From Saccharofermentans sp. (GTDB taxonomy: Bacteria > Bacillota_A > Clostridia > Saccharofermentanales > Saccharofermentanaceae), in contig JAILHX010000133.1 in the NCBI GenBank assembly GCA_024695565.1, positions 1-31,298 on the forward strand: a DNA stretch of 31,298 nt, read 5' to 3'. Positions within the stretch are counted from its first letter, which is position 1; each line of letters begins with the position of its first letter. Shown here in pieces: positions 6,992 to 15,610 of this stretch. The notes below the pieces were generated by a model. The model saw nothing but the letters and a program-made list of their open reading frames with translations. It was not told where the DNA came from and made no database searches. The position numbers and the translations under genes are program-made.

Positions 6992-8005
6992 TTATAGACG
7001 ACCAATCTTTACGAGTCGGACTACACAAGACTCGATGAACTTCTGCACTTCGCGTTCATACATGGCCTGAGATCTCTCATAGCACTCCAGGTGCTTTGCG
7101 TTATTAACGATGACCATTCTCTTCCTGCAGCGGAGATTGTCATAGATATCACGTGAACCGGAAGGCACGGTGACCTCATCTTCCCCGCCCTGGAAAATCA
7201 GCACAGGAACCTTGATGGAACTTGCGTGAGCCGTGGCATCGCAGCGGTTGATATCGAATCCGAACTTGCGCTGGGCAAGCTTTCTCACGCGTCCGATGAC
7301 AGTGTCGGGGGACATTTTCGTACTCTGGGGAACAGTGATCTTAAGGAAGCTGTTAAGGGAGGACACCGGCGAATCTGCAATGATTCCGCAGCAGCAGGGA
7401 TCGAATTCCGCCTGCTGGGCTGCGAGAAGGCAAGCCGTAGCGCCTGCACCTCTGCCTACGAGATAGATCCTGCAGTTATTGCCAAGGCGGCGCTTGGTGA
7501 AGTTGATCCACGCATCGAGGTCAACGCTCTCCATAAGTCCCCAAGTAAAGTTCTTACCGCCGCTCATGCCGTGCGCTCTCATGTGAGTCATTATGCAGTG
7601 ACACTGGACCTTGCGCATCATGAGTCTGGCATATGCAGCCATCTCAGCGGGCGATTCATCGTAACCGTGAACGAGTATGACCATATTGCGGCATGTGGTG
7701 TCAGATGAAGGTCTGTAATAGCCTGACAGTTTGCATCCGTCAAATGACGTAACCCTGACGCCGAGCCATTCGTTATGGAATGTGTAGAACCAGTTCTTGC
7801 CGCGTCCTGTTATCGTGCTTCTGTCTATCTTCTGGGGTGATCTGTCAACCTGTGGAAGGGGCTTGGGTCTTCTGAACAATTGCTTGAAGACCTTGTCGGT
7901 ATAAGACATGAAGAGCGCGAAAATACCTCCTCCGATGAGGATTATTAAGAGCACTATCAAAACCGCAATGAGAATAGCGGTCACAGGTGACTGATTATCC
8001 GACAA
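6992..8005 (-). CDS. Membrane-anchored alpha/beta hydrolase-fold protein lacking the nucleophile Ser
   Basis: 337 residues from TTG 8005, which sits 5 bp after GGAGGG and 11 bp inside the end of the aminopeptidase gene. Residues about 9-32 form one transmembrane helix, giving an anchored protein; the side of the membrane is not decided by sequence. The rest is an alpha/beta hydrolase like Bacillus YqkD/YfhR-type proteins: VILVHGYDES (oxyanion strand), MRAHGMSGG, then LVGRGAGAT where GxSxG is expected, GGEDEVTVP (acid Asp) and NAKHLECY (catalytic His). The nucleophile position is Gly (codon GGT), one base from AGT Ser. It may be a pseudoenzyme or use another residue. Last gene of a three-gene overlapping operon. 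Confidence 0.85.
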   Translation of the reverse strand: MSDNQSPVTAILIAVLIVLLIILIGGGIFALFMSYTDKVFKQLFRRPKPLPQVDRSPQKIDRSTITGRGKNWFYTFHNEWLGVRVTSFDGCKLSGYYRPSSDTTCRNMVILVHGYDESPAEMAAYARLMMRKVQCHCIMTHMRAHGMSGGKNFTWGLMESVDLDAWINFTKRRLGNNCRIYLVGRGAGATACLLAAQQAEFDPCCCGIIADSPVSSLNSFLKITVPQSTKMSPDTVIGRVRKLAQRKFGFDINRCDATAHASSIKVPVLIFQGGEDEVTVPSGSRDIYDNLRCRKRMVIVNNAKHLECYERSQAMYEREVQKFIESCVVRLVKIGRL

Positions 8006-9236
8006 TTATACCCTCCGGGCTGTCCTTCCCGGAGCTCAGGAGCAGGCAGCCGTCTTCCGTTACGAGGCAGTCGTCTTCGATCCTGAAACCGATGTCCCAC
8101 TCGGGGATATAAACACCGGGCTCAACTGCAAGACAATTACCTGATTCGAATTCCCTGTCTCTCGGTCCGACATCATGGACGTCCAGTCCGAGATAATGAG
8201 AGGTGTTGTGCCAGTAATAACGGCGTACTTCCTCTTCGGTAAAATTATCAGGTATTAACCCTTGTCCCGCAAGCCATTTGCCCGCAATGTCATACATTTG
8301 TGAATTAAGACCGGCGAACGTTTTTCCGGGCGCAATGTAGTCAAATGCAGCCTTTCTGAGACTTTGGATAAGACCCAGAAGTTTCATCCTTCTGTCGTCT
8401 TCACCGGAAGGTTGTCCTACAAAGAAAACTCTCGAGATATCTGCACAGTATCCGTTATATCTTGCCCCCAGATCTAGCTGGATAATGGAACCTTCCACGG
8501 CGATGCCGTCACCATCTTTCTCAGGCTCGGAGTGATGCAGATAGAATGCGTTCCTGCCGCAGGATACGATAGTCTCAAAAGCAAAGTTCATAGAGCTTCT
8601 TATGGCCATCTCATATTCAAGCTTTGTATAAAGTTCGTATTCGGATATGCCCGGACGGATGATCTTCTTCATCTCTTCGATAGCTTCTTCGGTGATCCTC
8701 GCAGCCTGCCTGATCGAATCGATCTCATAAGGCTGCTTAACGAGTCTTAAAGCGGTAATGATCTCAGATAAGTCTGATACCTTCCTGCCGTTCTTCTCGA
8801 TCGCATACTTCAATTCAAAAGGCTTGTCCATGACAGTTGAACTGTCGAAATAAACATTGATCTCTTCATCCTTAATGAGTTCGAATTCCTTCTCCTCATA
8901 CTTCTCGAGATCAAGTACGTTCTGAGGCTTAAGTCCTGCTATAGCCGCAAGATCCGCAAAATCCATGCGCTTGCCGTGCCACCGCTCCTTCAGGGAATTT
9001 CTCGCAGGAGCATAAAGAATCGTGCTGACTTCATCATTCATCTTCGTAATGACAAGGATAAGGCCCGGATTCTCCAGTCCGGTCAGATAGAAGAAGTTAC
9101 GGTCCGCAAAAAAGCGGTAATCGGTATCAAGCGACATGCGCTTGCTGTCGCCCGAGAAAAGCAACGCCGCGGTGCGATCCGGCAACGCGGCGGCAAAACG
9201 CTCTCTGTTGTTCTTGTAAACCAAGGGTTCTACCAT
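7995..9236 (-). CDS. pepP: Xaa-Pro aminopeptidase (M24B)
   Basis: 413 residues from ATG 9236, with GGAG 8 bp upstream, overlapping the acetyltransferase stop by 7 bp. It removes an N-terminal residue preceding proline. The N-terminal domain (about 1-165) is the AMP_N/creatinase-like fold with DYRFFADRNFFYLTG. The pita-bread catalytic domain carries the dinuclear metal ligands: LDLGARYNGYCADISR (two Asp), HNTSHYLGLDVHD (His), VEPGVYI (Glu) and GFRIEDDCLV (Glu). The conserved His before the first Asp is in YLHHSE. Length is normal for bacterial PepP. Cytoplasmic, Mn2+-dependent in relatives. Its operon partners, an acetyltransferase and a hydrolase-fold protein, do not suggest a shared pathway. 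Confidence 0.93.
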   Translation of the reverse strand: MVEPLVYKNNRERFAAALPDRTAALLFSGDSKRMSLDTDYRFFADRNFFYLTGLENPGLILVITKMNDEVSTILYAPARNSLKERWHGKRMDFADLAAIAGLKPQNVLDLEKYEEKEFELIKDEEINVYFDSSTVMDKPFELKYAIEKNGRKVSDLSEIITALRLVKQPYEIDSIRQAARITEEAIEEMKKIIRPGISEYELYTKLEYEMAIRSSMNFAFETIVSCGRNAFYLHHSEPEKDGDGIAVEGSIIQLDLGARYNGYCADISRVFFVGQPSGEDDRRMKLLGLIQSLRKAAFDYIAPGKTFAGLNSQMYDIAGKWLAGQGLIPDNFTEEEVRRYYWHNTSHYLGLDVHDVGPRDREFESGNCLAVEPGVYIPEWDIGFRIEDDCLVTEDGCLLLSSGKDSPEGIIVG

Positions 9237-9886
9237 TGTCTGACTCCGTCCGAACGAACATTGTATTCGTCGAAGAGGATAGTGTTGTTGATATAGTTCA
9301 AAGTTGCACCGGGTGACCTTCTGATGAGACCGGGGTTACCGATTACGATGGAGCCGTCCGGAACATCGAAGTTAACATACGCGCCGGGAGCGATAAGGAC
9401 ATTGTTGCCGATCCTGACATTACCTACGATCACGGCATTAGCACCGATCCAAACGTAGTTGCCGATCTGCGGAGCACCCTTCCTCTTACCTCTGAACTGT
9501 GTACCGATGACAACGCCGGTAGAAACGTTAACGTTGTGTCCGATAACGCTCTTCGGGTGAATGATCACACGGCCGAAATGCGCGAGATAAAAGCCCTTGC
9601 CGATATTGGTATCGTAAGGGATCTGGAAGTGATATTTGCGGCTCAGTCTGTCGAGCCTCCAGTTGCTGACTGCGAACTTTATCTGATACATCTTCTTCCT
9701 GATGCCGTCGAACTTATTGATCTGGTCGGCATAGTAGCGCGTACGTCTCATGACGCTTATATAGCTGAATTCAGGGGAAGATCTTCTCTCTTCGAGATAG
9801 CACGTATAGATGTTCTTAAAGCGGCGTGCATTACCGGTGTATCTGAACAAATCGGCATAGATTATGTCTTTAAGTTCATCAGTCAT
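9230..9886 (-). CDS. Left-handed beta-helix (hexapeptide) acetyltransferase, serine-acetyltransferase-like
   Basis: 218 residues from ATG 9886, 11 bp after AGGAG; a GTG three codons earlier is too close to that site. The N-terminal third is helical and rich in Tyr/Arg. Residues about 95-195 carry repeated hexapeptide turns: IGKGFYLAHFGRVIIHPKS, IGHNVNVSTGVVIG, IGNYVWIGANAVIVGNVRIG and NNVLIAPGAYVN. The layout follows serine O-acetyltransferase and polysaccharide or colanic-acid-type acetyltransferases; a His at the start of the helix (AHFG) matches the catalytic His position. No cysteine genes are nearby, so an envelope sugar acceptor is equally possible. First gene of the operon with pepP and the hydrolase-fold protein. 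Confidence 0.8.
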   Translation of the reverse strand: MTDELKDIIYADLFRYTGNARRFKNIYTCYLEERRSSPEFSYISVMRRTRYYADQINKFDGIRKKMYQIKFAVSNWRLDRLSRKYHFQIPYDTNIGKGFYLAHFGRVIIHPKSVIGHNVNVSTGVVIGTQFRGKRKGAPQIGNYVWIGANAVIVGNVRIGNNVLIAPGAYVNFDVPDGSIVIGNPGLIRRSPGATLNYINNTILFDEYNVRSDGVRQW

Positions 9887-9915
9887 GGTATGCACTTCTC
9901 CTATACGTTTTTTCT

Positions 9916-9944
9916 CAAATAAAATATTATTACTTTTCGGTCAA
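9916..9944 (-). promoter_or_regulatory. Candidate promoter of the acetyltransferase-pepP operon
   Basis: On the minus strand TTGACC (9939-9944) is followed by 17 bp and TATTTG (9916-9921). The -35 is good and the -10 is weak. It lies about 30 bp before the start codon in an AT-rich divergent gap. Confidence 0.5.
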
Positions 9945-10026
9945 TAACTCAATAAGTTTTTGGGGGCAAAGCCCTTATACGACTACATTTGTAATAATTT
10001 TGAGCATTGCGATTTATCAAAGGTGC

Positions 10027-10055
10027 TTTACACTTTTAGAAAAGAAATATACAAT
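10027..10055 (+). promoter_or_regulatory. Promoter of the AraC-type regulator gene
   Basis: TTTACA (10027-10032), a 17-bp spacer and TACAAT (10050-10055). Downstream, between the start site and the ribosome site, lies an imperfect inverted repeat (CAACAA at 10070-10075, TTGTTG at 10081-10086) that could be an operator or a leader hairpin. Confidence 0.8.
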
Positions 10056-10109
10056 TTTTACAAGAAATCCAACAATCATTTTGTTGATTGGCTAAAAAGG
10101 GGTTGAACC

Positions 10110-10865
10110 ATGAATGTTGAGAAGGAACTCGCCAAAAGGCTGATGGATGACGGCGAATCCGGCAACCGCCAGGTCGCATACAACAACGAGATAAGTTTCT
10201 ACGAGATCGTTGCCAGCGGAAATATAAACAGGCTTGAAGATGCTATCAGGAAGCTTCCTGAGAACAACCAGGTCCTCGGCACATTAAGTCCTGACAGAGT
10301 ACGCAATGTTAAATATCACACGGTGATCCTCACCGCCCTCGTAAGCAGATTCTGCATTGAAGCTGGTCTTGAGATATCGGTCGCTTACACCTTAAGTGAT
10401 ATCTTCATCAGCCTTATAGATTCAGCTGCAACTGTTGACGAAGTTTACAGCGTCCAGAACGAGCTCCTTCGCACCTATTGCCGTAAGATGAGCGACCTGT
10501 CCAAGAACCGTGTAGTATCACGTCACATCGTAGTTGCCATCGATTACATCAGATCACACATCCAGGAGAACCTCACGGTCGAATCCATTGCAGATTCACT
10601 GTCGCTCAATTCCAGTTACCTCTCCAAGCTCTTCAAGCAGGAGATGGGCATTACCTTGAGCCGTTACATCAGAGACCAGAAGATAAACGTTGCCTGCAAC
10701 ATGTTAAGGCATTTGGACGAATCCTCACTCTCGATCGCAAACTACCTGGGATTCTCTTCCCAGTCCCACTTCATCCAGGTCTTCAAGAAGAGTACCGGCA
10801 TGACTCCAGAAGAGTACCGCCGCAAGAATTACCACCAGAGCTGGATGGCCGAGACAGAAGAGTAA
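10110..10865 (+). CDS. AraC-family transcriptional regulator
   Basis: 251 residues; ATG 10110 with AAGGGG about 7 bp upstream. The C-terminal 100 residues are a typical AraC/XylS DNA-binding domain with two helix-turn-helix units: LTVESIADSLSLNSSYLSKL-FKQEMGI (first) and SSLSIANYLGFSSQSHFIQV-FKKSTGMTPEEYR (second, with the strongly conserved GF...S..F...FKK..G.TP pattern). The N-terminal 145 residues are helical with YNNEISFYEIVASGN, as in two-domain regulators found in Clostridia that lack a cupin sensor; the ligand is unknown. It is divergent from the acetyltransferase-pepP operon, a possible target by position only. A strong terminator follows. Confidence 0.93.
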   Translation: MNVEKELAKRLMDDGESGNRQVAYNNEISFYEIVASGNINRLEDAIRKLPENNQVLGTLSPDRVRNVKYHTVILTALVSRFCIEAGLEISVAYTLSDIFISLIDSAATVDEVYSVQNELLRTYCRKMSDLSKNRVVSRHIVVAIDYIRSHIQENLTVESIADSLSLNSSYLSKLFKQEMGITLSRYIRDQKINVACNMLRHLDESSLSIANYLGFSSQSHFIQVFKKSTGMTPEEYRRKNYHQSWMAETEE

Positions 10866-10893
10866 TTTTTTCGCAAGCATTCGAAAATACGAA

Positions 10894-10925
10894 GGCTGCT
10901 CACGCGTGTCGCGGGCAGTCTTTTT
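10894..10925 (+). terminator. Rho-independent terminator after the AraC-type gene
   Basis: GGCTGCTCACGCG pairs with CGCGGGCAGTC across a TGT loop (one mismatch near the middle) and is followed by TTTTT. Confidence 0.88.
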
Positions 10926-11466
10926 GATTGTGTGCGTGTATTAAATTTGTTGATGTTTTCAGACGGTTTCAGGCCAACAAATATGATACAAGCGTGCGAC
11001 TCGGGAATAGTTAAATGTGTGTCTGCTAAAAGTGTGTCTCGGGGTAGTTGAAATACGCGTCTGCAAAACGTCTAACATTTTGCAGCCAAAATGTTAGCTG
11101 AAAAGTAAGCTTTTGCCAAAATCCAACTTTTTGTCTAACTTTCTGACCTCAAAATGTTAGCTGAAAAACAGACAGCAGATTGCCGGCTGAATATGGCTGC
11201 GAATTGCCGGCTGAATATAGTTGCAGATTGCCGGCGGGTGTTTTCGAAAACCCAATAACCCACAGAAACCATGTCTAGGAATTCGTCTAGGTTTTTGAAG
11301 ATTTTTCCTAGACAAAAACCTGGAAACTGAAGCAAATCAACATTTTGTCTAGGATTTCAGACCGATTTTCCTAGACAAAATCCTAGACACTGTTTTGAAC
11401 CGCGGTACAGTCAATTTACTGGAAAATTCAGCACGCACCCTTTGCTTTAGACACCCGGCGAAGATT
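10926..11466. repeat. Gene-free region of interleaved inverted and direct repeats
   Basis: 541 bp between two converging genes without a credible ORF. From left to right: a degenerate 37-bp-spaced direct repeat (units starting near 11008 and 11045); CTGCAAAA (11061) with TTTTGCAG (11078), interleaved with CTAACATTTTG (11072-11082) and CAAAATGTTAG (11087-11097); a 24-bp tandem repeat (11177-11237); GTTTTCGAAAAC (11240-11251); GTCTAGGAA (11273) and AGGTTTTTG (11289) with partners TTCCTAGAC (11305) and CAAAAACCT (11313); and TTTTGTCTAGG/GTCTAGGATTT (11343-11357) with partners 11370-11388. Almost every hairpin shares bases with, or straddles, its neighbour. No T-run terminator for the permease gene is evident beyond this. 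Confidence 0.85.
11177..11237. repeat. 24-bp tandem repeat, about 2.5 units
   Basis: The word TTGCCGGC recurs at 11180, 11204 and 11228, exactly 24 bp apart; the first two units continue TGAATAT then (G/A)(G/T)(C/T)TGC. The third unit is cut after GCCGGCGGG. Confidence 0.85.
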
Positions 11467-14400
11467 TTATTCCGCGCTCTTCAATGATTCCGCCATGTCT
11501 ATCTTCTCGATCTTGGCGCGCATTATCAGGTTAACGATCGTCGAGAACAGCAATACAAAGCCGAGCGAATACAGATAGCTCTGCGGGTCGATCCTGAGTT
11601 CGTATGTGACCATGTCCATTGCGATCTGTGCCATTACGAATCTGTGCAGCAGGATGCCTAACGGTATTCCCACGATAAAGCCCATAAGTACGAGCATTAT
11701 GTTTTCGCGCGTGACGTAAGCGCCTGTCTCGCGCCTGTTAAATCCCATGACCTTCAGCGTCGCGATCTCACGGACACGTTCCGTTATGTTGATGTTGTTG
11801 AGGTTGAACAGGACTATGAATGCCAGAGCCGCAGCGCTGCCGATGACAAGGACAACGACATAGTTCATTCTCTCCATGGTCTTGGCAAAGCTCTCTCTGG
11901 AATCAGCCGTGGAAGACCAGGTCTTTAATTCGTACTTGTCAGACAGGAAAGCAGCGAACTTGTAGCCTTCCTCACGGGTCTTGTTCTCTGTCGAGATAAG
12001 GAGCGTCTCAGGCGTATAGGGCTTACCGAAATACTCCCTGTAAGTTTCCGGTGTCATGAAGACATAGTGGAATGTGTAGTTCTTGAAGATGGCACCGACC
12101 TTGACCGTTACTTCGTGGTCATCATCACCGTATAACAATGTTACAGTGTCTCCGACCTTGACTCTGTTCTTATCTGCGAGCTTCTCTGAGATAGCGACTT
12201 CACCGTCCGGCGGCCACGATACGACCTCCCCGGTCTTAACGTCCATGAGGCCGAAGATCTCACTTAAGTGAGGGTCATCCGATATGAACAATCCGACATC
12301 CCTGACGTAGCCTGAACCGCTGTTCTTAGCCTGATCGCTCTTTACTATCGCATACTCGTAATTGACGCCCGCATGCTCGCCTGCCGCTATACAAGCCTCC
12401 TCGATCTCGTACTGTCTGTACTTCTCATCGAACATGATGTTGACGTCATATCTCATGATGTTGTCGTACTGGATATCAACGACGTTGCAGATGGAATCGT
12501 AAAGACCGAACGCGGTAAGCAGGAGCGACGTGCATCCGGCGATGCCGACGATCATCATCCACATTCTCTTCTTGAACCGGAATACGTTACGCAGAGACAC
12601 CTTGTGAAGGAACTTGAGTTTCTTCCAGATGAAGCCGATGTATTCGAGCAGTATGCGCTTGCCCGGCAAAGGTGCCTTCGGTCTAATAAGTTCAGCCGGC
12701 ATTCCCTTCAATGCGGAAAGAGCCGTTACGACAGTAACTCCGACCGTGCAGATGAGCGCTACTCCCAACGCCAGCAGGAAAAGAGGCAGGCTCGACTGAT
12801 ATGTGATAGGCGCAAAGCCGTACATCATCTTATAGACTTCCCATATTACTGTCGGGAACAGTTTTGTTCCGCCCGTAAATCCCAATACCGAACCCAGGAT
12901 CGCGGCAGAACCTGCGTATATCGCATACTTCATTACAATAGCCGTATCAGAGAATCCCAGAGCTCTCATCGTTCCGATGATGCCTCTCTCGTCAGTGACC
13001 ATTCTGCTCATTGTGGTGGAACATACCAGTGCTGCGATCGCGAAAAAGAATATCGGGAAAACATTTGAAATACCGTCAACGATCTGCGAGTCGTTATCAA
13101 AGCACACATAACCCGTATTCTTGTCACGGCCTAATGCATATATCTCCGGTTCGTCAACGCTTGCGATCAGTGTATAACCGTAAACGAGCTGCGTCCTGAA
13201 CGCTTCATCAGCCGCCCAGGAATAATCCGAATAACCCTGCCAGAGTTCATAGACGCCGTCATTATATTCTTCCCAGCCGTCGTCTACTTCCTGCTGTGCT
13301 TCCTCGAGCGCCTCCACGCCTTCGTTATACTGGGCACGTCCTTCCCAATACTGGTCGTACGCGCTGTCATACAGAGCCTTGGAGCTCTCATATTCAGCGT
13401 ATCCTGCGTCGTATTCGGCTTTACCGTTTATGTATGCGTTGTAATTCTCGTTATAGACTGCGTAACCGGCATCGAGCTCTTGCTGCGCTTCATCCAATGC
13501 CTGTTCCTGGGGATCGAATTCAACCTGGACCGCTTTGAGGTATTCGAGCTGAGCCTGGGCCTCATCGAGTTGGGCCTGGTAATAAGCCTTATTTGCCTCT
13601 TGGGCTTCGATCTGTGCCTGGATCTCAGCCTTCTGCTCATCGGTGGTTGCCGCATCTAATGCTGCCTGAAGATTCTTGATACCAGCATCTATCTCATTAA
13701 TGGCATATTGGCACTGCGAGATTGCGTCCTCAAGCTGGGCAATTCCGGCCGCTGTTTCCGCCCTCGCATTCTCGAGCTGCGCACGGCCGTCGTCTATCTG
13801 CTGCTGCGATTCATCGAGCTGCGCCTTCGCTGCAGCAAGTTCAGCTTCCGCGCTGTCTAACTGGGCCTTGGTTGCATCCAGAACGACCTTTGCTGAAGTG
13901 AGCTGCTTCTTGTATTCCTGGAGAGTGTCGTAAGACTCGTCCAGCGTCTTCTTGCTGTCTTCCAATGTCTTGCGGTTCTCGTCTATCTCTTCCTGAGCTT
14001 CTTCGAGCTGCTTCTTTGCATCGTCTAATTCAGCGCGTCCGTCTTCGATCTCAGTCCATGCGTCGTCAAGTTCTTCGTTGAATTCATCGAAGCCGTCGTA
14101 GATCTTCTCGTATTCATCCTGAATGAGAGAATCGAATCTCTCATCGATAACATTTGCTGCGACCTCCTTGTACTGCTTCTCGGCATTTGCCGCCCAGTTC
14201 TTGTACTCGTCGGAGTAGATAAACAGGCCCGTGTCCGCATAAAGATATGCTTCGGTGTAATACTCGGAATCGAATGCTTCGGGAAGCGCACACACATAAT
14301 AGTTGATGCTTCCGGAACCTTCATTGGAGATGCCTCTTTGAAAGTTCATGTATATCGGAGATCTGGCGGTTCCTACGACCGTGTACTCGTCGTATCTGAA

Positions 14401-14883
14401 CATCTCTTTCGAGCTCTCGGAAGTCTCATCGTCAATAACAAGTTTTGTCCCGGGTGCAATGTCCGTGACCCTGTATGCATCGATAACGATCTCATTGGGA
14501 GCTTCGGGGAGCCTTCCGGATACAAGATCAAGTTTATTGACGTCTTTGGTTATGGATATGAACTGGACCGTATCAGCATTCACGCTGCCGCCCAGATATG
14601 CCGAACAGTCAACTGTATAAGAACCTTCAACAACACACGAAGTGCGCTCTGCGATCTTGGCGATGTCTTCGTCATCAAACCCGATCGTTGACAGGAGCTT
14701 AAAGTCGTAAAGAGCATGCTGTTTAAGATATATGTCGCCAGTCAGAACAAATGAAGGAGTAGTGACTTTGAGGCCCGTGAAAAATCCCACGCCCAAAGCG
14801 ATTATCGCGAAAATCGCGAGAAATCTCGGGAGTGTCATTCTGATGGATCTGAAGATCGTTTTGGCGTAAGGTCTCATTACCAT
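11467..14883 (-). CDS. FtsX/MacB-type ABC permease with long extracellular coiled coil
   Basis: 1138 residues from ATG 14883, overlapping the ATPase stop by 7 bp. An N-terminal transmembrane helix (LPRFLAIFAIIALGVGFFTG) is followed by a MacB-like extracytoplasmic domain (about 40-250). Residues about 258-556 form a very long Gln/Glu/Ala/Asp coiled coil with many near-heptads (for example LDDAKKQLEEAQEEIDE). The first FtsX unit lies near 604-720 (FFFAIAALVCSTTMSRMVTD, RALGFSD). A second extracytoplasmic domain and the second FtsX unit (about 1004-1125; FNLNNINITERVREIATLKV, MGFNRRE) follow. This architecture is common in Firmicutes beside a LolD/MacB-type ATPase; such pairs act as mechanotransmitters or exporters, not classic importers. 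Substrate unknown. Last gene of the operon starting at proS. Confidence 0.9.
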   Translation of the reverse strand: MVMRPYAKTIFRSIRMTLPRFLAIFAIIALGVGFFTGLKVTTPSFVLTGDIYLKQHALYDFKLLSTIGFDDEDIAKIAERTSCVVEGSYTVDCSAYLGGSVNADTVQFISITKDVNKLDLVSGRLPEAPNEIVIDAYRVTDIAPGTKLVIDDETSESSKEMFRYDEYTVVGTARSPIYMNFQRGISNEGSGSINYYVCALPEAFDSEYYTEAYLYADTGLFIYSDEYKNWAANAEKQYKEVAANVIDERFDSLIQDEYEKIYDGFDEFNEELDDAWTEIEDGRAELDDAKKQLEEAQEEIDENRKTLEDSKKTLDESYDTLQEYKKQLTSAKVVLDATKAQLDSAEAELAAAKAQLDESQQQIDDGRAQLENARAETAAGIAQLEDAISQCQYAINEIDAGIKNLQAALDAATTDEQKAEIQAQIEAQEANKAYYQAQLDEAQAQLEYLKAVQVEFDPQEQALDEAQQELDAGYAVYNENYNAYINGKAEYDAGYAEYESSKALYDSAYDQYWEGRAQYNEGVEALEEAQQEVDDGWEEYNDGVYELWQGYSDYSWAADEAFRTQLVYGYTLIASVDEPEIYALGRDKNTGYVCFDNDSQIVDGISNVFPIFFFAIAALVCSTTMSRMVTDERGIIGTMRALGFSDTAIVMKYAIYAGSAAILGSVLGFTGGTKLFPTVIWEVYKMMYGFAPITYQSSLPLFLLALGVALICTVGVTVVTALSALKGMPAELIRPKAPLPGKRILLEYIGFIWKKLKFLHKVSLRNVFRFKKRMWMMIVGIAGCTSLLLTAFGLYDSICNVVDIQYDNIMRYDVNIMFDEKYRQYEIEEACIAAGEHAGVNYEYAIVKSDQAKNSGSGYVRDVGLFISDDPHLSEIFGLMDVKTGEVVSWPPDGEVAISEKLADKNRVKVGDTVTLLYGDDDHEVTVKVGAIFKNYTFHYVFMTPETYREYFGKPYTPETLLISTENKTREEGYKFAAFLSDKYELKTWSSTADSRESFAKTMERMNYVVVLVIGSAAALAFIVLFNLNNINITERVREIATLKVMGFNRRETGAYVTRENIMLVLMGFIVGIPLGILLHRFVMAQIAMDMVTYELRIDPQSYLYSLGFVLLFSTIVNLIMRAKIEKIDMAESLKSAE

Positions 14884-15578
14884 TCGATCGTATCTACGCT
14901 GACGGGTTTCTCGTTAACTATATTGCTCGTGATCTTGCCGTTCTTGACCCTTATAACTCTGTCCGCCATTGCTGTCAGCGCTGAATTGTGAGTGATTATT
15001 ACAACGGTCATTCCCTTCTCGGTGCTCAGGGACTGCAGGAGCTTCAATATCGCTTTACCCGTCTGATAATCAAGCGCGCCTGTAGGCTCGTCACAGAGCA
15101 GGAGCTTCGGATTCTTTGCGATCGCTCTTGCAATGGATACTCTCTGCTGTTCACCGCCCGAGAGCTGCGCAGGGAAATTATTCTTACGTTCGGATAATCC
15201 GACTTCGTTTATCAGGAGATCGCAGTCGATCGGATCCTTAACGAGCTGGGCTGCCATCTCGATATTCTCATACGCGGTAAGATTCGGGATGAGGTTATAG
15301 AACTGGAAAACGAATCCGACGTTCTGTCTTCTGAACATGGCAAGCTCGTTGGAATTGAGCTTCGATATCTCGTTGCCGTCCAGGAAAACACTTCCGGAAC
15401 TTAATCTGTCCATGCCGCCAAGGATGTTGAGCAAAGTAGTCTTGCCCGCACCTGACTGACCGACGATAACGCAGAGTTCGCCCTTCTCGATATAAAAGTC
15501 CGCACCATCAAGTGCTGTGACATTTACGGAACCTGTCTTGTAGATCTTCTTAACATCACGGAATTCAATGTATGCCAT
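14877..15578 (-). CDS. ABC transporter ATPase, LolD/MacB type
   Basis: 233 residues; ATG 15578. All ABC ATPase motifs are present: Walker [10 protein letters not shown] (near residue 39), Q-loop [14 protein letters not shown], signature [15 protein letters not shown], Walker [14 protein letters not shown]-loop and H-loop ([10 protein letters not shown]). The PTGALD ending and [13 protein letters not shown] are typical of the MacB/LolD/FtsE group that pairs with FtsX-fold permeases, which agrees with the overlapping downstream gene. It powers the permease from the cytoplasmic side. It starts 32 bp after the secreted transglutaminase-like gene, so all three are probably co-expressed. Confidence 0.95.
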   Translation of the reverse strand: MAYIEFRDVKKIYKTGSVNVTALDGADFYIEKGELCVIVGQSGAGKTTLLNILGGMDRLSSGSVFLDGNEISKLNSNELAMFRRQNVGFVFQFYNLIPNLTAYENIEMAAQLVKDPIDCDLLINEVGLSERKNNFPAQLSGGEQQRVSIARAIAKNPKLLLCDEPTGALDYQTGKAILKLLQSLSTEKGMTVVIITHNSALTAMADRVIRVKNGKITSNIVNEKPVSVDTIEW

Positions 15579-15610
15579 ATATTCTCCAACGAAGCCGATG
15601 TAACGGGCGT

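Noticed and set aside
10069..10090. Terminator before the AraC-type gene
   Set aside because: The inverted repeat is AT-rich with a bulge and no T-run; an operator or leader hairpin is more likely.
11135..11335. 66-codon minus-strand ORF in the repeat region
   Set aside because: It runs through the 24-bp tandem repeat and hairpins, has no ribosome site and its product is only a translation of repeats.
12373..13068. 231-codon ORF antisense to the permease gene
   Set aside because: Shadow of the permease frame in biased-codon DNA; composition (many Arg, Ser, His) is typical of antisense frames and no start signal is present.
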